Origin: Puniceicoccus vermicola
GTDB lineage: Bacteria > Verrucomicrobiota > Verrucomicrobiia > Opitutales > Puniceicoccaceae
Assembly: GCF_014230055.1 (NCBI RefSeq)
Contig: NZ_JACHVA010000138.1
Coordinates: 1-64,000, forward strand
Reading direction: 5' to 3'
Length of the DNA: 64,000 nt
Each line of letters opens with the position of its first letter. Positions within the stretch are counted from its first letter, which is position 1. A program made the translations under genes and the position numbers. The notes beneath the pieces were generated by a model. The model saw only the letters and a list, made by a program, of their open reading frames with translations. It searched no databases and was not told where the DNA came from. This document shows, piece after piece, positions 1 through 8,061 of the stretch.

Positions 1-256
1 CCGCGGTATCTCGGTGAGTATGACCGAAGTGAATCATTGCTACGAAAACTCACAGGCCGAACGGCTCAACGGCATACTTAAGCAGGAATACGGACTCGGG
101 AGAAAACTCCCGTCAAAAGCGATGGCAGCAAAGATGGTAGAGCACGCTATCGAGTGCTTCAATACGATCCGTCCACACCGTGCTCTGGAAATGAACTACC
201 CGGAGCGAGTCCATCGCCGCCCCGCCCCCATGGGGGCGAATGTCTCCCTTAATTAA
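1..256 (+). CDS. IS3-family transposase, C-terminal end (partial at window edge)
   Basis: The frame is open from base 2, so this is the 3' end of a gene that begins before the window. The roughly 84 residues seen contain the end of the rve integrase core of IS3-type transposases: the GISVSM stretch, the C-x-E-N-S-x-A-E-R segment that follows the second catalytic Asp region, and a final N-x-x-R-P-H-R-A-L motif typical of IS3 OrfB. The last catalytic Glu of the DDE triad is most likely the E of the N-S-Q-A-E-R segment. The enzyme would cut and join the ends of the element. Whether the upstream part is intact cannot be seen. Confidence 0.85.
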   Translation, partial: RGISVSMTEVNHCYENSQAERLNGILKQEYGLGRKLPSKAMAAKMVEHAIECFNTIRPHRALEMNYPERVHRRPAPMGANVSLN

Positions 257-317
257 TCCTCTTACAACGCAAACAATAACCAAAACTATACTGACAACTT
301 TAAATCAGGATTGGACA
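257..317 (+). mobile_element. Probable right end of the IS3-type element
   Basis: The AT-rich stretch after the transposase stop ends in AATCAGGATTGGACA at about 303-317. This resembles the terminal inverted repeats of IS3-family elements, which usually end in CA. The left end lies outside the window, so neither the inverted repeat nor a target duplication can be checked. The end call is inferred from family resemblance. Confidence 0.45.
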
Positions 318-424
318 CGATTTCACGACTCATTCGACGTTCGAGGTTTAACGTTCCGCACAATTCTGGCGCGCTCGCAACGGCCGTCGAAATCGCTGTC
401 GCGCTTCCGCTACGGGGAAGCGGA

Positions 425-1612
425 TCAGCTCTTGGGCATGGGGATCTTGATTCCGCGGCGGAGGAAGGTGGGCTTGTCGAGGTCTACTCCGTTGTAGGCT
501 TCGACATCCATTCGGCCGAAGAGGCCGCGTTCGTTGTGCTCGAGCAAGGTATCGAATTCGGTCTGAACCCGTTCTTTTCCGCGACGCGGGCGTTTTTGGT
601 CCAGTTTGGATTGGTGGACGGTGACTCTCTCGGGGAGGCGCGGGCGGGAAGCGGCGGAGAGGTCGGTGCGGGCGAAGACGGTGACTTCGATTTGATCGCC
701 GAGGGACGGATCCTCCCAAAAACCAACGATAGCGCTCTCACGAGAGTCGAAAAGTTGGGTCACGGCTTGGGTGAGTTCAGAGAATCCGGAAACGGAAAGG
801 CCTCCACCCGAGCCAACACTGACGATGAGGCGGTCCGCTTTGACGCGCTCCATACCCGCCGAGCGGAAGGGGCAGTTGTAGATGGCTTTGGCGACGGCTT
901 CGACGCCTTCTTCGACTCGGACCCGGCAGGTCGAAAAATGCATACGACTCTCGTCCCCTTTGAGAGCATTGCGAAAGGTAGCCAGATCAGCGGACATGAT
1001 CCCGGGTCGAAAGATCGGCCCGATCAGGGCGGAAACGGCCCGGAACATCCATTCATCGGACGAGTCGAAGAGCTGGTCGGCGCGATCGGATTCCTCCGCC
1101 TCCTGAAAAAGGAGATCATTGGGCAGCTCGACCACGCAGTCCGCACCTTGGCGAACTTCGGAAAGAGCCTTGCGAGCGATGGTGGCCGGTCGTTTCCCCT
1201 CAAACTCGAAGGGGGTCGAGACGAGGGCTACAGTCGGGGTCCCGGATTCTCCGGCGAGAGCGGTGATCCCCGGGAGGGCACCCGAGGCAAAACCGCGCCC
1301 AAGGCAGCCGACGACGATGACTAGATCGTAGCCCGACAGGGCTTGGGAAATCTGTGCGCGATCGCTTTCCGCAGCAAGGCGGCCCATTTCATCATCCCCC
1401 CCGCAACCGAGGCCACGGAGCAGCGAGCGCCCCAAGCGCATGGAAGAAATCTCCGGGTAGCGGTCGAGCTCGCGGGCATCGGTGTCGAATCCCATGAGGT
1501 CGATATCGCCGACCATTTCGGTACGGAAACGCTCGAGAACCCGCATCGCTCCCCCACCGGCTCCGACGAGACAGACGGTCGATTTCTTTGCGCTGTTGGA
1601 TTCTTCACTCAT
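425..1612 (-). CDS. ftsZ: Divergent cell division protein FtsZ
   Basis: This is the last gene of the dcw operon and encodes the tubulin-like division ring protein. FtsZ features that can be seen are a T1-like G-A-G-G-G loop near residue 20, the F-D-T-D motif near 44, the R-G-L-G-C-G T3 loop near 68-73, the T-P-F-E-F-E-G motif near 135-141, the P-N-D-L-L motif, and a C-terminal D-K-P-T-F-L-R-R peptide that normally binds FtsA. The T4 tubulin signature (GGGTGTG) is replaced by a G-C-L-G-R-G-F-A-S-G segment (about 104-113). The T7 loop reads S-A-D-L-A-T where N-x-D-x-x-D is expected. Two in-frame ATGs exist. The one at 1618 overlaps the ftsA stop (ATGA). The one at 1612 has AAGGA five bases upstream and is preferred. 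At 395-397 residues it has normal FtsZ length. Confidence 0.85.
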   Translation of the reverse strand: MSEESNSAKKSTVCLVGAGGGAMRVLERFRTEMVGDIDLMGFDTDARELDRYPEISSMRLGRSLLRGLGCGGDDEMGRLAAESDRAQISQALSGYDLVIVVGCLGRGFASGALPGITALAGESGTPTVALVSTPFEFEGKRPATIARKALSEVRQGADCVVELPNDLLFQEAEESDRADQLFDSSDEWMFRAVSALIGPIFRPGIMSADLATFRNALKGDESRMHFSTCRVRVEEGVEAVAKAIYNCPFRSAGMERVKADRLIVSVGSGGGLSVSGFSELTQAVTQLFDSRESAIVGFWEDPSLGDQIEVTVFARTDLSAASRPRLPERVTVHQSKLDQKRPRRGKERVQTEFDTLLEHNERGLFGRMDVEAYNGVDLDKPTFLRRGIKIPMPKS

Positions 1613-1614
1613 GG

Positions 1615-2823
1615 TCATCCTTTAAAGAGCCGTGAAAATTTCCGGACAACGCCCTCCGGCTTCCGCTTCGGGGCCTGCACGCGCTTGTCGGTCTGGCCTT
1701 CCAAGGCGTAGTGGAGGACGCCGAGAACGGTGCTATACTCGGCCCCGCGCAATTCGTCCGCCACCCACTCCGGGTTCTGAGCAAATCGGGCCGAGAAACC
1801 AAAGACGCGCTCGGCGAGATCGGCACAGCGAGGCAACCGCGCGCCACCTCCGGTCAAAAGGGCACGTACGGCACCGTTCTTCAAATCATTTTGACCACAC
1901 TCGTCCCGGATCAGCTCGAAGAGTTCCTCGAGGCGCACTTCGAGGATGCGGTTGATGGAGGAGGCGTAGAGCGATTTGTCGCCTATCTTGAGATCGCCGT
2001 AAAGATGGTGGGTGCGGCCCTGATCCTCGGGGAGAACCGTCGCCGCCCCATGACGAATCTTGAGATCCTCCGCTCCTTCGCGGACAATCCGCAGACCGAC
2101 GGAAAGGTCGTTGGTGAGGTGCTCTCCGCCCACTGGAATTGAGCCGGTGCGGACGATGCAACCGCGGCGGTAAAAGGCGTAGTCGGTCGTGCCGCGGCCG
2201 ACGTCAATGACGAGGCAACCCGACTTTTTCTCCTCTTCGGAGGCCACCATGCAGGCGGAGGCCACGCTGGCGACAATGACGTCCTCGACCTTGATGTTCT
2301 GGCTGTTGACGACGTGAATATGCTCGGCCACCGCTTGGGAATTGCCGTGCAACAACCAGTAGGTGACTCCGAGCTCCTCGCCTTCCATGCCAACGGGATT
2401 TTCGACAAAGCGTCCGTCGAGCAGGTAATGGTTGCGGATGAAATGGATGTAGAGCCGATCCGAGGCGATCTCCTTGCCCTTGGCTTCCGCGTTCACGCGC
2501 TCCACGTCGGCGGGGGTGACCCGGTTATCCTGACCACGAACGCGGGTTCGCGCCGGATGGGAAATGCCGTCGAGATGCGATCCGGAGACGGCGAGGTAGG
2601 CGCTTTCAATGTTGGCCCCGGCGCTGGTTTCGGCGAGATCGAGGGCCTCGCCGACTTGGTCGCTCGCATCCCGGAAGTTGACGACCCGCCCCTTGGAGAC
2701 TCCGGCCGATTCCACTCGGCTGCGCCCGATGATGTTCAGACTCTGGTCCTCAAAGACTTCGCCGACCAGGACCTTTACGTCCTGGCTGCCAATTTCAATC
2801 GCTGCGACAACCTTACCCGACAT
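1615..2823 (-). CDS. ftsA: Cell division protein FtsA
   Basis: Actin-like ATPase of 402 residues that anchors FtsZ to the membrane. The N-terminus has the actin-fold phosphate-1 motif (A-I-E-I-G-S-Q-D-V-K). The SHS2-type 1C domain follows, then the phosphate-2 motif (V-I-D-V-G-R-G-T-T-D-Y) near residue 205 and the adenosine motif T-G-G-G-A-R-L near 325. The protein ends in a basic amphipathic segment (R-K-F-S-R-L-F-K-G), the expected membrane-targeting helix. The stop overlaps the first possible ftsZ start as ATGA, so the two are translationally coupled. It lies 45 bases downstream of ftsQ. Confidence 0.95.
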   Translation of the reverse strand: MSGKVVAAIEIGSQDVKVLVGEVFEDQSLNIIGRSRVESAGVSKGRVVNFRDASDQVGEALDLAETSAGANIESAYLAVSGSHLDGISHPARTRVRGQDNRVTPADVERVNAEAKGKEIASDRLYIHFIRNHYLLDGRFVENPVGMEGEELGVTYWLLHGNSQAVAEHIHVVNSQNIKVEDVIVASVASACMVASEEEKKSGCLVIDVGRGTTDYAFYRRGCIVRTGSIPVGGEHLTNDLSVGLRIVREGAEDLKIRHGAATVLPEDQGRTHHLYGDLKIGDKSLYASSINRILEVRLEELFELIRDECGQNDLKNGAVRALLTGGGARLPRCADLAERVFGFSARFAQNPEWVADELRGAEYSTVLGVLHYALEGQTDKRVQAPKRKPEGVVRKFSRLFKG

Positions 2824-2868
2824 CTACTTCTTCCTCTTCTCTCAAACGACCGCCTAATTGTCGACTTT

Positions 2869-3774
2869 TCATCTGCGGGATTGCTCACCTGCAACCACTG
2901 GCACCGTTTCATCATAACGGAGGTCGACCCGTTCCAGTGTTTCCATTCCCCGCTCGCGGGTCAGGTCGACAATGTCTTTCAAATTCATCAGCTCGGCGCC
3001 GAAGTCTTCGACCCCAAAAATGATTTCTTTCACGTTGGTCGCCCGAACCCGGATGGCCGAAAACGAAGCAGCGGGATCCGGATCAAAAAGGGACAGATCC
3101 ACGATCCGCCAAGTGCGATAGACTCCCGGGTAGGCACTCTTGGCCGTATCGATCAAATCGGCGACCGTGCGGAACCCGGGAATGGGGGCGAAGCCCGCCG
3201 GAACTTCCACGAGCTGAACACCGGTGAGGAAAGGCATCCTCCTTGTCTCCGAGGGGTCGCGGCCCAATCCGGGGAAGACGGTCCCATCCCGGGCGACAAA
3301 ATAGGTCGCCGGGCCACCATCGGGTCCACGGACGCGCAGACGCAGAACGGGCTTTCTTTCCTCGATCTCAATGTAGAGAGTGGAGGGAAATTTTTTCCGG
3401 ATGATGCAGCTTTTGACCTGTGGATGACCATCGATCTGGCTCTTGAGGTCGAAGATATCGAGGACATTCAGATCGGGATCCTCGGGGAGCTCCAAGCGGG
3501 CGATCAACCAATCCCGGCCCAGGGAACCGTCGGTCTCGAAAATCAACTCTTCGACGGGGGCTTCTCCGCCGGCCTGAAAGACACTCTCCGGCTCAAACAG
3601 CAGGAGGAAGGAGACGAAGATCAATCCGACCGAGAAAGCGATCGCACCGACCCAGACGAGGATGTCTTTTCCGCGACGACGACGGCGGGTTCCGGCCGAA
3701 CGCGGCACCTTTTGCTGAATACTCTTCCAAGACCGCACCTGTGTGGGTCCCTGACTACGCCGTCGTGAACTCAT
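2869..3774 (-). CDS. ftsQ: Cell division protein FtsQ/DivIB-like
   Basis: Bitopic divisome protein of 301 residues. A basic cytoplasmic N-terminus (about 1-40) is followed by one transmembrane helix (about 41-63, A-I-A-F-S-V-G-L-I-F-V-S-F). The rest is periplasmic, with a POTRA-like part (hydrophobic beta strands around the R-K-K-F-P-S-T-L-Y-I-E-I-E-E-R-K-P segment near residue 130) and an FtsQ C-terminal domain. It lies between ddl and ftsA, the usual place, and its ATG overlaps the ddl stop as ATGA. Sequence conservation in this family is low, so the call rests on topology, the POTRA signature and position. Confidence 0.88.
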   Translation of the reverse strand: MSSRRRSQGPTQVRSWKSIQQKVPRSAGTRRRRRGKDILVWVGAIAFSVGLIFVSFLLLFEPESVFQAGGEAPVEELIFETDGSLGRDWLIARLELPEDPDLNVLDIFDLKSQIDGHPQVKSCIIRKKFPSTLYIEIEERKPVLRLRVRGPDGGPATYFVARDGTVFPGLGRDPSETRRMPFLTGVQLVEVPAGFAPIPGFRTVADLIDTAKSAYPGVYRTWRIVDLSLFDPDPAASFSAIRVRATNVKEIIFGVEDFGAELMNLKDIVDLTRERGMETLERVDLRYDETVPVVAGEQSRR

Positions 3775-4697
3775 CTTCTCCGTCTTTGAAACCGGTTAAC
3801 GGCGGGACTCACCAGCTCCACCGCCAAATCCTCAAAGGACAAACCACGACAGGCCGCGCTTTTGGGGAGAAGACTCTCGGCTGTCAGCCCCGGAATGGTG
3901 TTGATCTCGAGGAATCGAGGCCCGTCGTCGCTCAGCCGGAAATCGACCCGGGCAAAATCCCGGCAACCGCAAACGGCGAAGACCGTCTCGGCCCAGTGGC
4001 GGATCATGCTCTCCTCGTCCGGCTCCAAGACCGCGGGGGACCGGTATTCCGTCTTCCCGGCCGTATACTTGTGCTCATAATCGTAGACGCCCCCCTGAGG
4101 GACGATCTCCACCACCCCCATGCTCAAGCCGTTGAGGATGCCAATCGAAACCTCACGACCCTCGATGAACGACTCCAGCAACCAGTGGCGGTTCGGCAAA
4201 GTATCGAGACGCCGCTGCAACTCCCCTGCCCCCTCGACAATGGAGAGAAAAGTGCTGCTGCCGCCGTCGACCGGTTTGACAACGATCCGGCGACCAAGCT
4301 TTTCGCAGATCGCCCGACAATCGATCACCTCTCCCGGCGAGAGGACCATCGAATCCGCTCCCCGGACCCCAGCGGCATCGGCCCGCTTTTTGGCCTGCGC
4401 CTTGTTCATGCAAAGAGCGCTCGAAATGGAATCGGATCCAGAATACTCAAAGCCTCCCTTTTCGAGGAGAGACTGGAGGCCGCCATCCTCCCCAAATTCA
4501 CCGTGCAGGGCCGGAAAGATCAGGCTCTCCCGGGGATCCAATCCCTTGGGCAGCGAAGCCTCGCGCAACTCAATGCCGCGGACCTTAAAATCACACGACA
4601 AAGCTTCCAGAACCGCCTTTCCGGTGACGATCGAAACATCACGCTCCGCACCCACGCCCCCGTAGAGGACGGCAATCTCGCCAGCAAAATCCTTCAT
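3771..4697 (-). CDS. ddl: D-alanine--D-alanine ligase
   Basis: ATP-grasp enzyme of 308 residues that makes D-Ala-D-Ala for the UDP-MurNAc-pentapeptide. The N-terminal motif V-L-Y-G-G-V-G-A-E-R-D-V-S matches the family G-G-x-S-x-E-x-x-V-S. The H-G-x-F-G-E-D-G motif follows at about 84-91, then the ATP-binding V-V-K-P-V-D-G-G-S-S stretch, the R-V-D-F-R metal site, and the terminal E-I-N-T-I-P-G-L-T motif. The start overlaps the stop of the murC-murB fusion as ATGA, so the ligase is made alongside the enzymes that act just before it. Length is normal for the family. Confidence 0.96.
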   Translation of the reverse strand: MKDFAGEIAVLYGGVGAERDVSIVTGKAVLEALSCDFKVRGIELREASLPKGLDPRESLIFPALHGEFGEDGGLQSLLEKGGFEYSGSDSISSALCMNKAQAKKRADAAGVRGADSMVLSPGEVIDCRAICEKLGRRIVVKPVDGGSSTFLSIVEGAGELQRRLDTLPNRHWLLESFIEGREVSIGILNGLSMGVVEIVPQGGVYDYEHKYTAGKTEYRSPAVLEPDEESMIRHWAETVFAVCGCRDFARVDFRLSDDGPRFLEINTIPGLTAESLLPKSAACRGLSFEDLAVELVSPAVNRFQRRRR

Positions 4698-6910
4698 CGC
4701 GCACGCTCCGTTTCCCGGGACGCCTCTTCGGAGAAAATCGACCGGAAGCCCTCACGGCCCAAAAACTTGACCTCGGGCTCTAGAGTTACCCCAAACCGCT
4801 CGCGCACCTCGTCGCGGGCCCGTTTCATGACCGCCACGACCTCGGCCGCCTTCGCGCCCGATTCGGGTTGAATAAAGTTCGCGTGCTTCTCCGAGATCCG
4901 CACCTTCCCGATGCCCTGGCCCTTGAGCCCCGCTGCATCGATGAGCCGGCCCGCCGAATCGCCCTCGGGATTGCGAAAGAGACATCCCGCGCTCGGGCCG
5001 CCGGGCTGGCTCGCCCGCCTACGGGAGGCAAACTCCCGCATTTTCTCCCGGATATTCTCCGGTCGGTCTGTTCCGCAAATATGAAACACGGCGCGGATTA
5101 TGCAAAGGCCTTCCAACTGAGGGCAAGAACGATAGCCAAAGGATAGCGTCTCTCGCGAAAATGAAACTAAACGTCCTGCGGCATCCACGGCGTCGACCTG
5201 CTGGACGAGATCGCCCATCCAGCCTCCCATGGAGCCCGCATTCATCCGGAGCCCTCCGCCAATGGTGCCCGGGATCCCCTCCATAAAAGAAAAACCCTCA
5301 AGCCCCTGCCCTGCGGCCCAGCGGGCCATGCCCGGCATAGTCGTTCCGGCCCCCACCGAGACCGACGTGCCGTCGGCGGAGACCTGCTTGCCCTCCCAAG
5401 GATTCCCCCCGAGATGCACTACAAGCCCCTCAAATCCCTCGTCCGAGACGAGGAGATTCGATCCGTTGCCGACAAACTCGACCGGAACCTCCAGCAAATG
5501 AGCGGTGCGGAGGAGCCAGCGCAGTTCAGCAATCGATCCGGGGGCGACCCACAGCGCCGCCTCTCCGCCGATCCGCATCGTCGTATGCGGGCCCAGTTTC
5601 TCCTGCTCCCGCACGGTTCCCAAATCGATGGCTCGGCGGGCAAGATCGGCCAGGGCTGCGACGCGGGTTGGGCTCTTTTCAACAGCGGCAAGAATCGGAG
5701 CCCACTCGTTGGCATCCCCGGCGCCGATGAAGGCAAATGTTCCCGAATGCGGCGGAAAATCACCGAGCCTCTCGACCCGTTTCACCCGAACTCCTCGCGC
5801 CTCGAGTCCCTCGCGGATGGATTTCAGCGGATTATTTCCCGGTCCCGGGTTTTCCCCCGCCCCGTAGATCGAGTGCAGAACCACTTCATCGAGACCCGAC
5901 AGCGCTTCGACAAATTCGCCGACAAATCGGGTCGTCCGGCTGAAGCGGTGGGGTTGGAAAAAGACACGCAGGGGCTGAGGAAGATTTTGGCTCTCGAGCC
6001 AAGACAGGAAGGCCGAAACTTCGCGTGGATGATGGGCGTAGTCCTCGACCACGGCAAAATCAGTCGCGCGCGCATGAAAGGTCTGTCGCCGCCAGACGCC
6101 GGGGAATCCCTCCAAAGCGCTCGAGGACGGGGCTGATCCGGTCGCAGTGGCAAAGGCCAGGTCGGCCGCGTTTGCATTGCGCGCAAGGAAATCGGCAGCG
6201 GTATCGTCAAAGCTCACGCGAGCCCGATCGGGCAACCAAGTCGGCTCGAGGGCACCCGCGGGAGTTTGCGGATGGATCACGGTACCGGTCGTCCGCTCGG
6301 CGAGGCGACTCCATGCCCCTTGCATGGCGGAGGGATCGCGGTACCGGTCGGCATGGTCCCAGTCGAAATTGAGAAAAACGGAAATCTCCGGGGAGAAGCC
6401 TTCGATGGTGCCATCACTCTCATCGACCTCTGCGATCAACCACTCGCTGCCGCGATTTCGCGCTGGCGTCAGGCCACGCTCGGGGAGACCCCCAATGACA
6501 AAATCAGCGTCCCATTTCTCGCGCACGGCCAAGTGAGCCAGCAAAGCGGTTGTCGTGGTTTTACCATGACTTCCAGCAACGGCGATAAATCGGCGGGTCT
6601 CAGCCAACTTGGCCAGCAGCTCCCCTCGCCGGAGGATGATCGGAGGATTTTCGCCCGCGCCCACGGTCTGCAAGACCGGATGCTCCGGGCGGATGGCACT
6701 GGAAATGACGAGAACCGTGCAATCTGACGAGGTGGGGAGCGAGTCCCACAACCGCACTCCGGCACTGCGCAACAAGGTCTCGGCTCGAGGCGTGAGGCCA
6801 TCATCGAGCCCTTCGACTTCTGCACCACCCTCTCGCACAAAAAGAGCGAGGGGCAGCATTCCCATGCCGCCCACACCTAGAAAGAAAAACTTCTGGTCGG
6901 TCAGGTTCAC
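4694..6910 (-). CDS. murC-murB: MurC-MurB fusion: UDP-MurNAc--L-Ala ligase / UDP-GlcNAc-enolpyruvate reductase
   Basis: A single 738-residue protein joins two cytoplasmic peptidoglycan steps. Residues about 1-440 are MurC: the G-V-G-G-M-G-M nucleotide motif, the G-S-H-G-K-T-T-T-T-A P-loop, a D-E-S-D-G-T motif, and the D-Y-A-H-H-P motif of Mur ligases. Residues about 450-738 are MurB: the T-M-R-I-G-G and G-N-G-S-N-L-L-V-S FAD motifs and the G-I-P-G-T-I-G-G motif. The segment normally carrying the catalytic Ser reads A-G-C-L-F-R-N-P, with Cys at that place. A GTG at 6910 overlaps the murG stop (GTGA) and starts just before the MurC Rossmann motif. An ATG at 6958 would overlap murG by 52 bases and is less likely. 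Its stop overlaps the ddl start. Confidence 0.95.
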   Translation of the reverse strand: MNLTDQKFFFLGVGGMGMLPLALFVREGGAEVEGLDDGLTPRAETLLRSAGVRLWDSLPTSSDCTVLVISSAIRPEHPVLQTVGAGENPPIILRRGELLAKLAETRRFIAVAGSHGKTTTTALLAHLAVREKWDADFVIGGLPERGLTPARNRGSEWLIAEVDESDGTIEGFSPEISVFLNFDWDHADRYRDPSAMQGAWSRLAERTTGTVIHPQTPAGALEPTWLPDRARVSFDDTAADFLARNANAADLAFATATGSAPSSSALEGFPGVWRRQTFHARATDFAVVEDYAHHPREVSAFLSWLESQNLPQPLRVFFQPHRFSRTTRFVGEFVEALSGLDEVVLHSIYGAGENPGPGNNPLKSIREGLEARGVRVKRVERLGDFPPHSGTFAFIGAGDANEWAPILAAVEKSPTRVAALADLARRAIDLGTVREQEKLGPHTTMRIGGEAALWVAPGSIAELRWLLRTAHLLEVPVEFVGNGSNLLVSDEGFEGLVVHLGGNPWEGKQVSADGTSVSVGAGTTMPGMARWAAGQGLEGFSFMEGIPGTIGGGLRMNAGSMGGWMGDLVQQVDAVDAAGRLVSFSRETLSFGYRSCPQLEGLCIIRAVFHICGTDRPENIREKMREFASRRRASQPGGPSAGCLFRNPEGDSAGRLIDAAGLKGQGIGKVRISEKHANFIQPESGAKAAEVVAVMKRARDEVRERFGVTLEPEVKFLGREGFRSIFSEEASRETERAR

Positions 6911-8061
6911 AAAGCCTCTCCTTCCGGGGCGGGCTTCTTCTGCCAAAAGCGCCACCAACTCTGATTCGGCCCATCTGCCGCAACTTGTTCCAGATCGGCT
7001 ACGAGGTCTTCCTTGCGGTTCGCATCCTCGATCATGATCAGATTCTCGCGCATGCGGTCGAGGAAGTCGGGGTTGCGGTAAATCGAAACCACTTCGTCAA
7101 AGAGATTCTCCAAATAGGCCTGATCCAGCACGATACAGCCCCCCTGGGCCTCGAAGTAGCGGGCATTCTCCATCTGGTGATTGTCCGAAGCGTAGGGAAA
7201 CGGGATGAGGACCGACGGGATGACGCATCGCGCCATCTCTGCAATCGATCCGGCCCCAGCGCGGGAAATCGCCAGATCCGCCGCCGAGAGGACCAGATGC
7301 ATCGAATCGCAAAATCCAACCGACTCGTAGCGGCGGGTTTGCCCCCGGCTATCGATCTCCTCCAGCACGCCTTCCGCACCCTTCCCCAATCCGCGGACAC
7401 AGTAAATGTCCATCCCCTCGGAAAGGACTTCCTTGCAGTGAGAATCGACCCACCCGTTCAAGGCCGAGGCTCCCTGGCTGCCGCCAAAAACCACGAGAAG
7501 GAATCCATCCCGGGGCAAGCCGAGCTTTTCCCGGGCCCATCGCCGCGGAGTGCGTCGGAACTCTTTGCGAACCGGATAGCCGTAGTAGCGAACCGTGCCC
7601 ACGGAGACGCGGGAGAGGCGGACCCCTGTCGGCAAGTAAATCCGGGTGGCAAAGCGTTTGAGCAGTCGGACAGCTCTCCCCGCCTTACGATTGGCTTCGT
7701 GCAGAGCGATCGGAATTCCGCCCAGGGAGGCAAAAAGAACAATGCCGAGGGAGAGGAAGCCCCCAAAGGCCAGGACGACGTCGGGCTTCTCGCGCCGAAT
7801 GATCCCGGAGCCCGCCAAGAGTCCCCGAAAGAACCCGAGAAAGAAGCGGGCGATTTCCGCCGGACTTTTTCCAAAGGCAACCCCCGGCACCTTGACGAAA
7901 TCGAGATGCTGATAACGCTGCACGAGCCGCGAATCGACCTGCTTATTGCTGATGACGAGGGCACATTGGTGCCCACGGGAGAGAAGCTCTTCCGCAACAG
8001 CGATCCCGGGAGAGAGGTGCCCTCCGGTTCCACCACAGACGATGAGGAATTTCTTGCCCAT
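6907..8061 (-). CDS. murG: UDP-GlcNAc transferase MurG
   Basis: GT28 glycosyltransferase of 384 residues that turns lipid I into lipid II at the inner membrane face. The N-terminal G-G-T-G-G-H-L-S-P-G motif lies at residues 9-18. The F-G-G-S-Q-G-A-S-A-L-N motif begins the C-terminal domain, and the donor-binding S-R-A-G-A-G-S-I-A-E segment follows. The ATG at 8061 shares one base with the ftsW stop and puts the glycine-rich loop at the normal distance from the N-terminus. The longer frame to 8103 adds 14 residues lying inside ftsW and is rejected. Confidence 0.96.
   Translation of the reverse strand: MGKKFLIVCGGTGGHLSPGIAVAEELLSRGHQCALVISNKQVDSRLVQRYQHLDFVKVPGVAFGKSPAEIARFFLGFFRGLLAGSGIIRREKPDVVLAFGGFLSLGIVLFASLGGIPIALHEANRKAGRAVRLLKRFATRIYLPTGVRLSRVSVGTVRYYGYPVRKEFRRTPRRWAREKLGLPRDGFLLVVFGGSQGASALNGWVDSHCKEVLSEGMDIYCVRGLGKGAEGVLEEIDSRGQTRRYESVGFCDSMHLVLSAADLAISRAGAGSIAEMARCVIPSVLIPFPYASDNHQMENARYFEAQGGCIVLDQAYLENLFDEVVSIYRNPDFLDRMRENLIMIEDANRKEDLVADLEQVAADGPNQSWWRFWQKKPAPEGEAL

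Noticed and set aside
311-1324. A long plus-strand frame opposite ftsZ
   Set aside because: It is the antisense of the FtsZ frame, with a low-complexity product. FtsZ motifs on the minus strand are unambiguous.
2314-3768. A 484-codon plus-strand frame across ftsA and ftsQ
   Set aside because: It crosses two real genes in antisense and has no domain pattern. High GC keeps the frame open.
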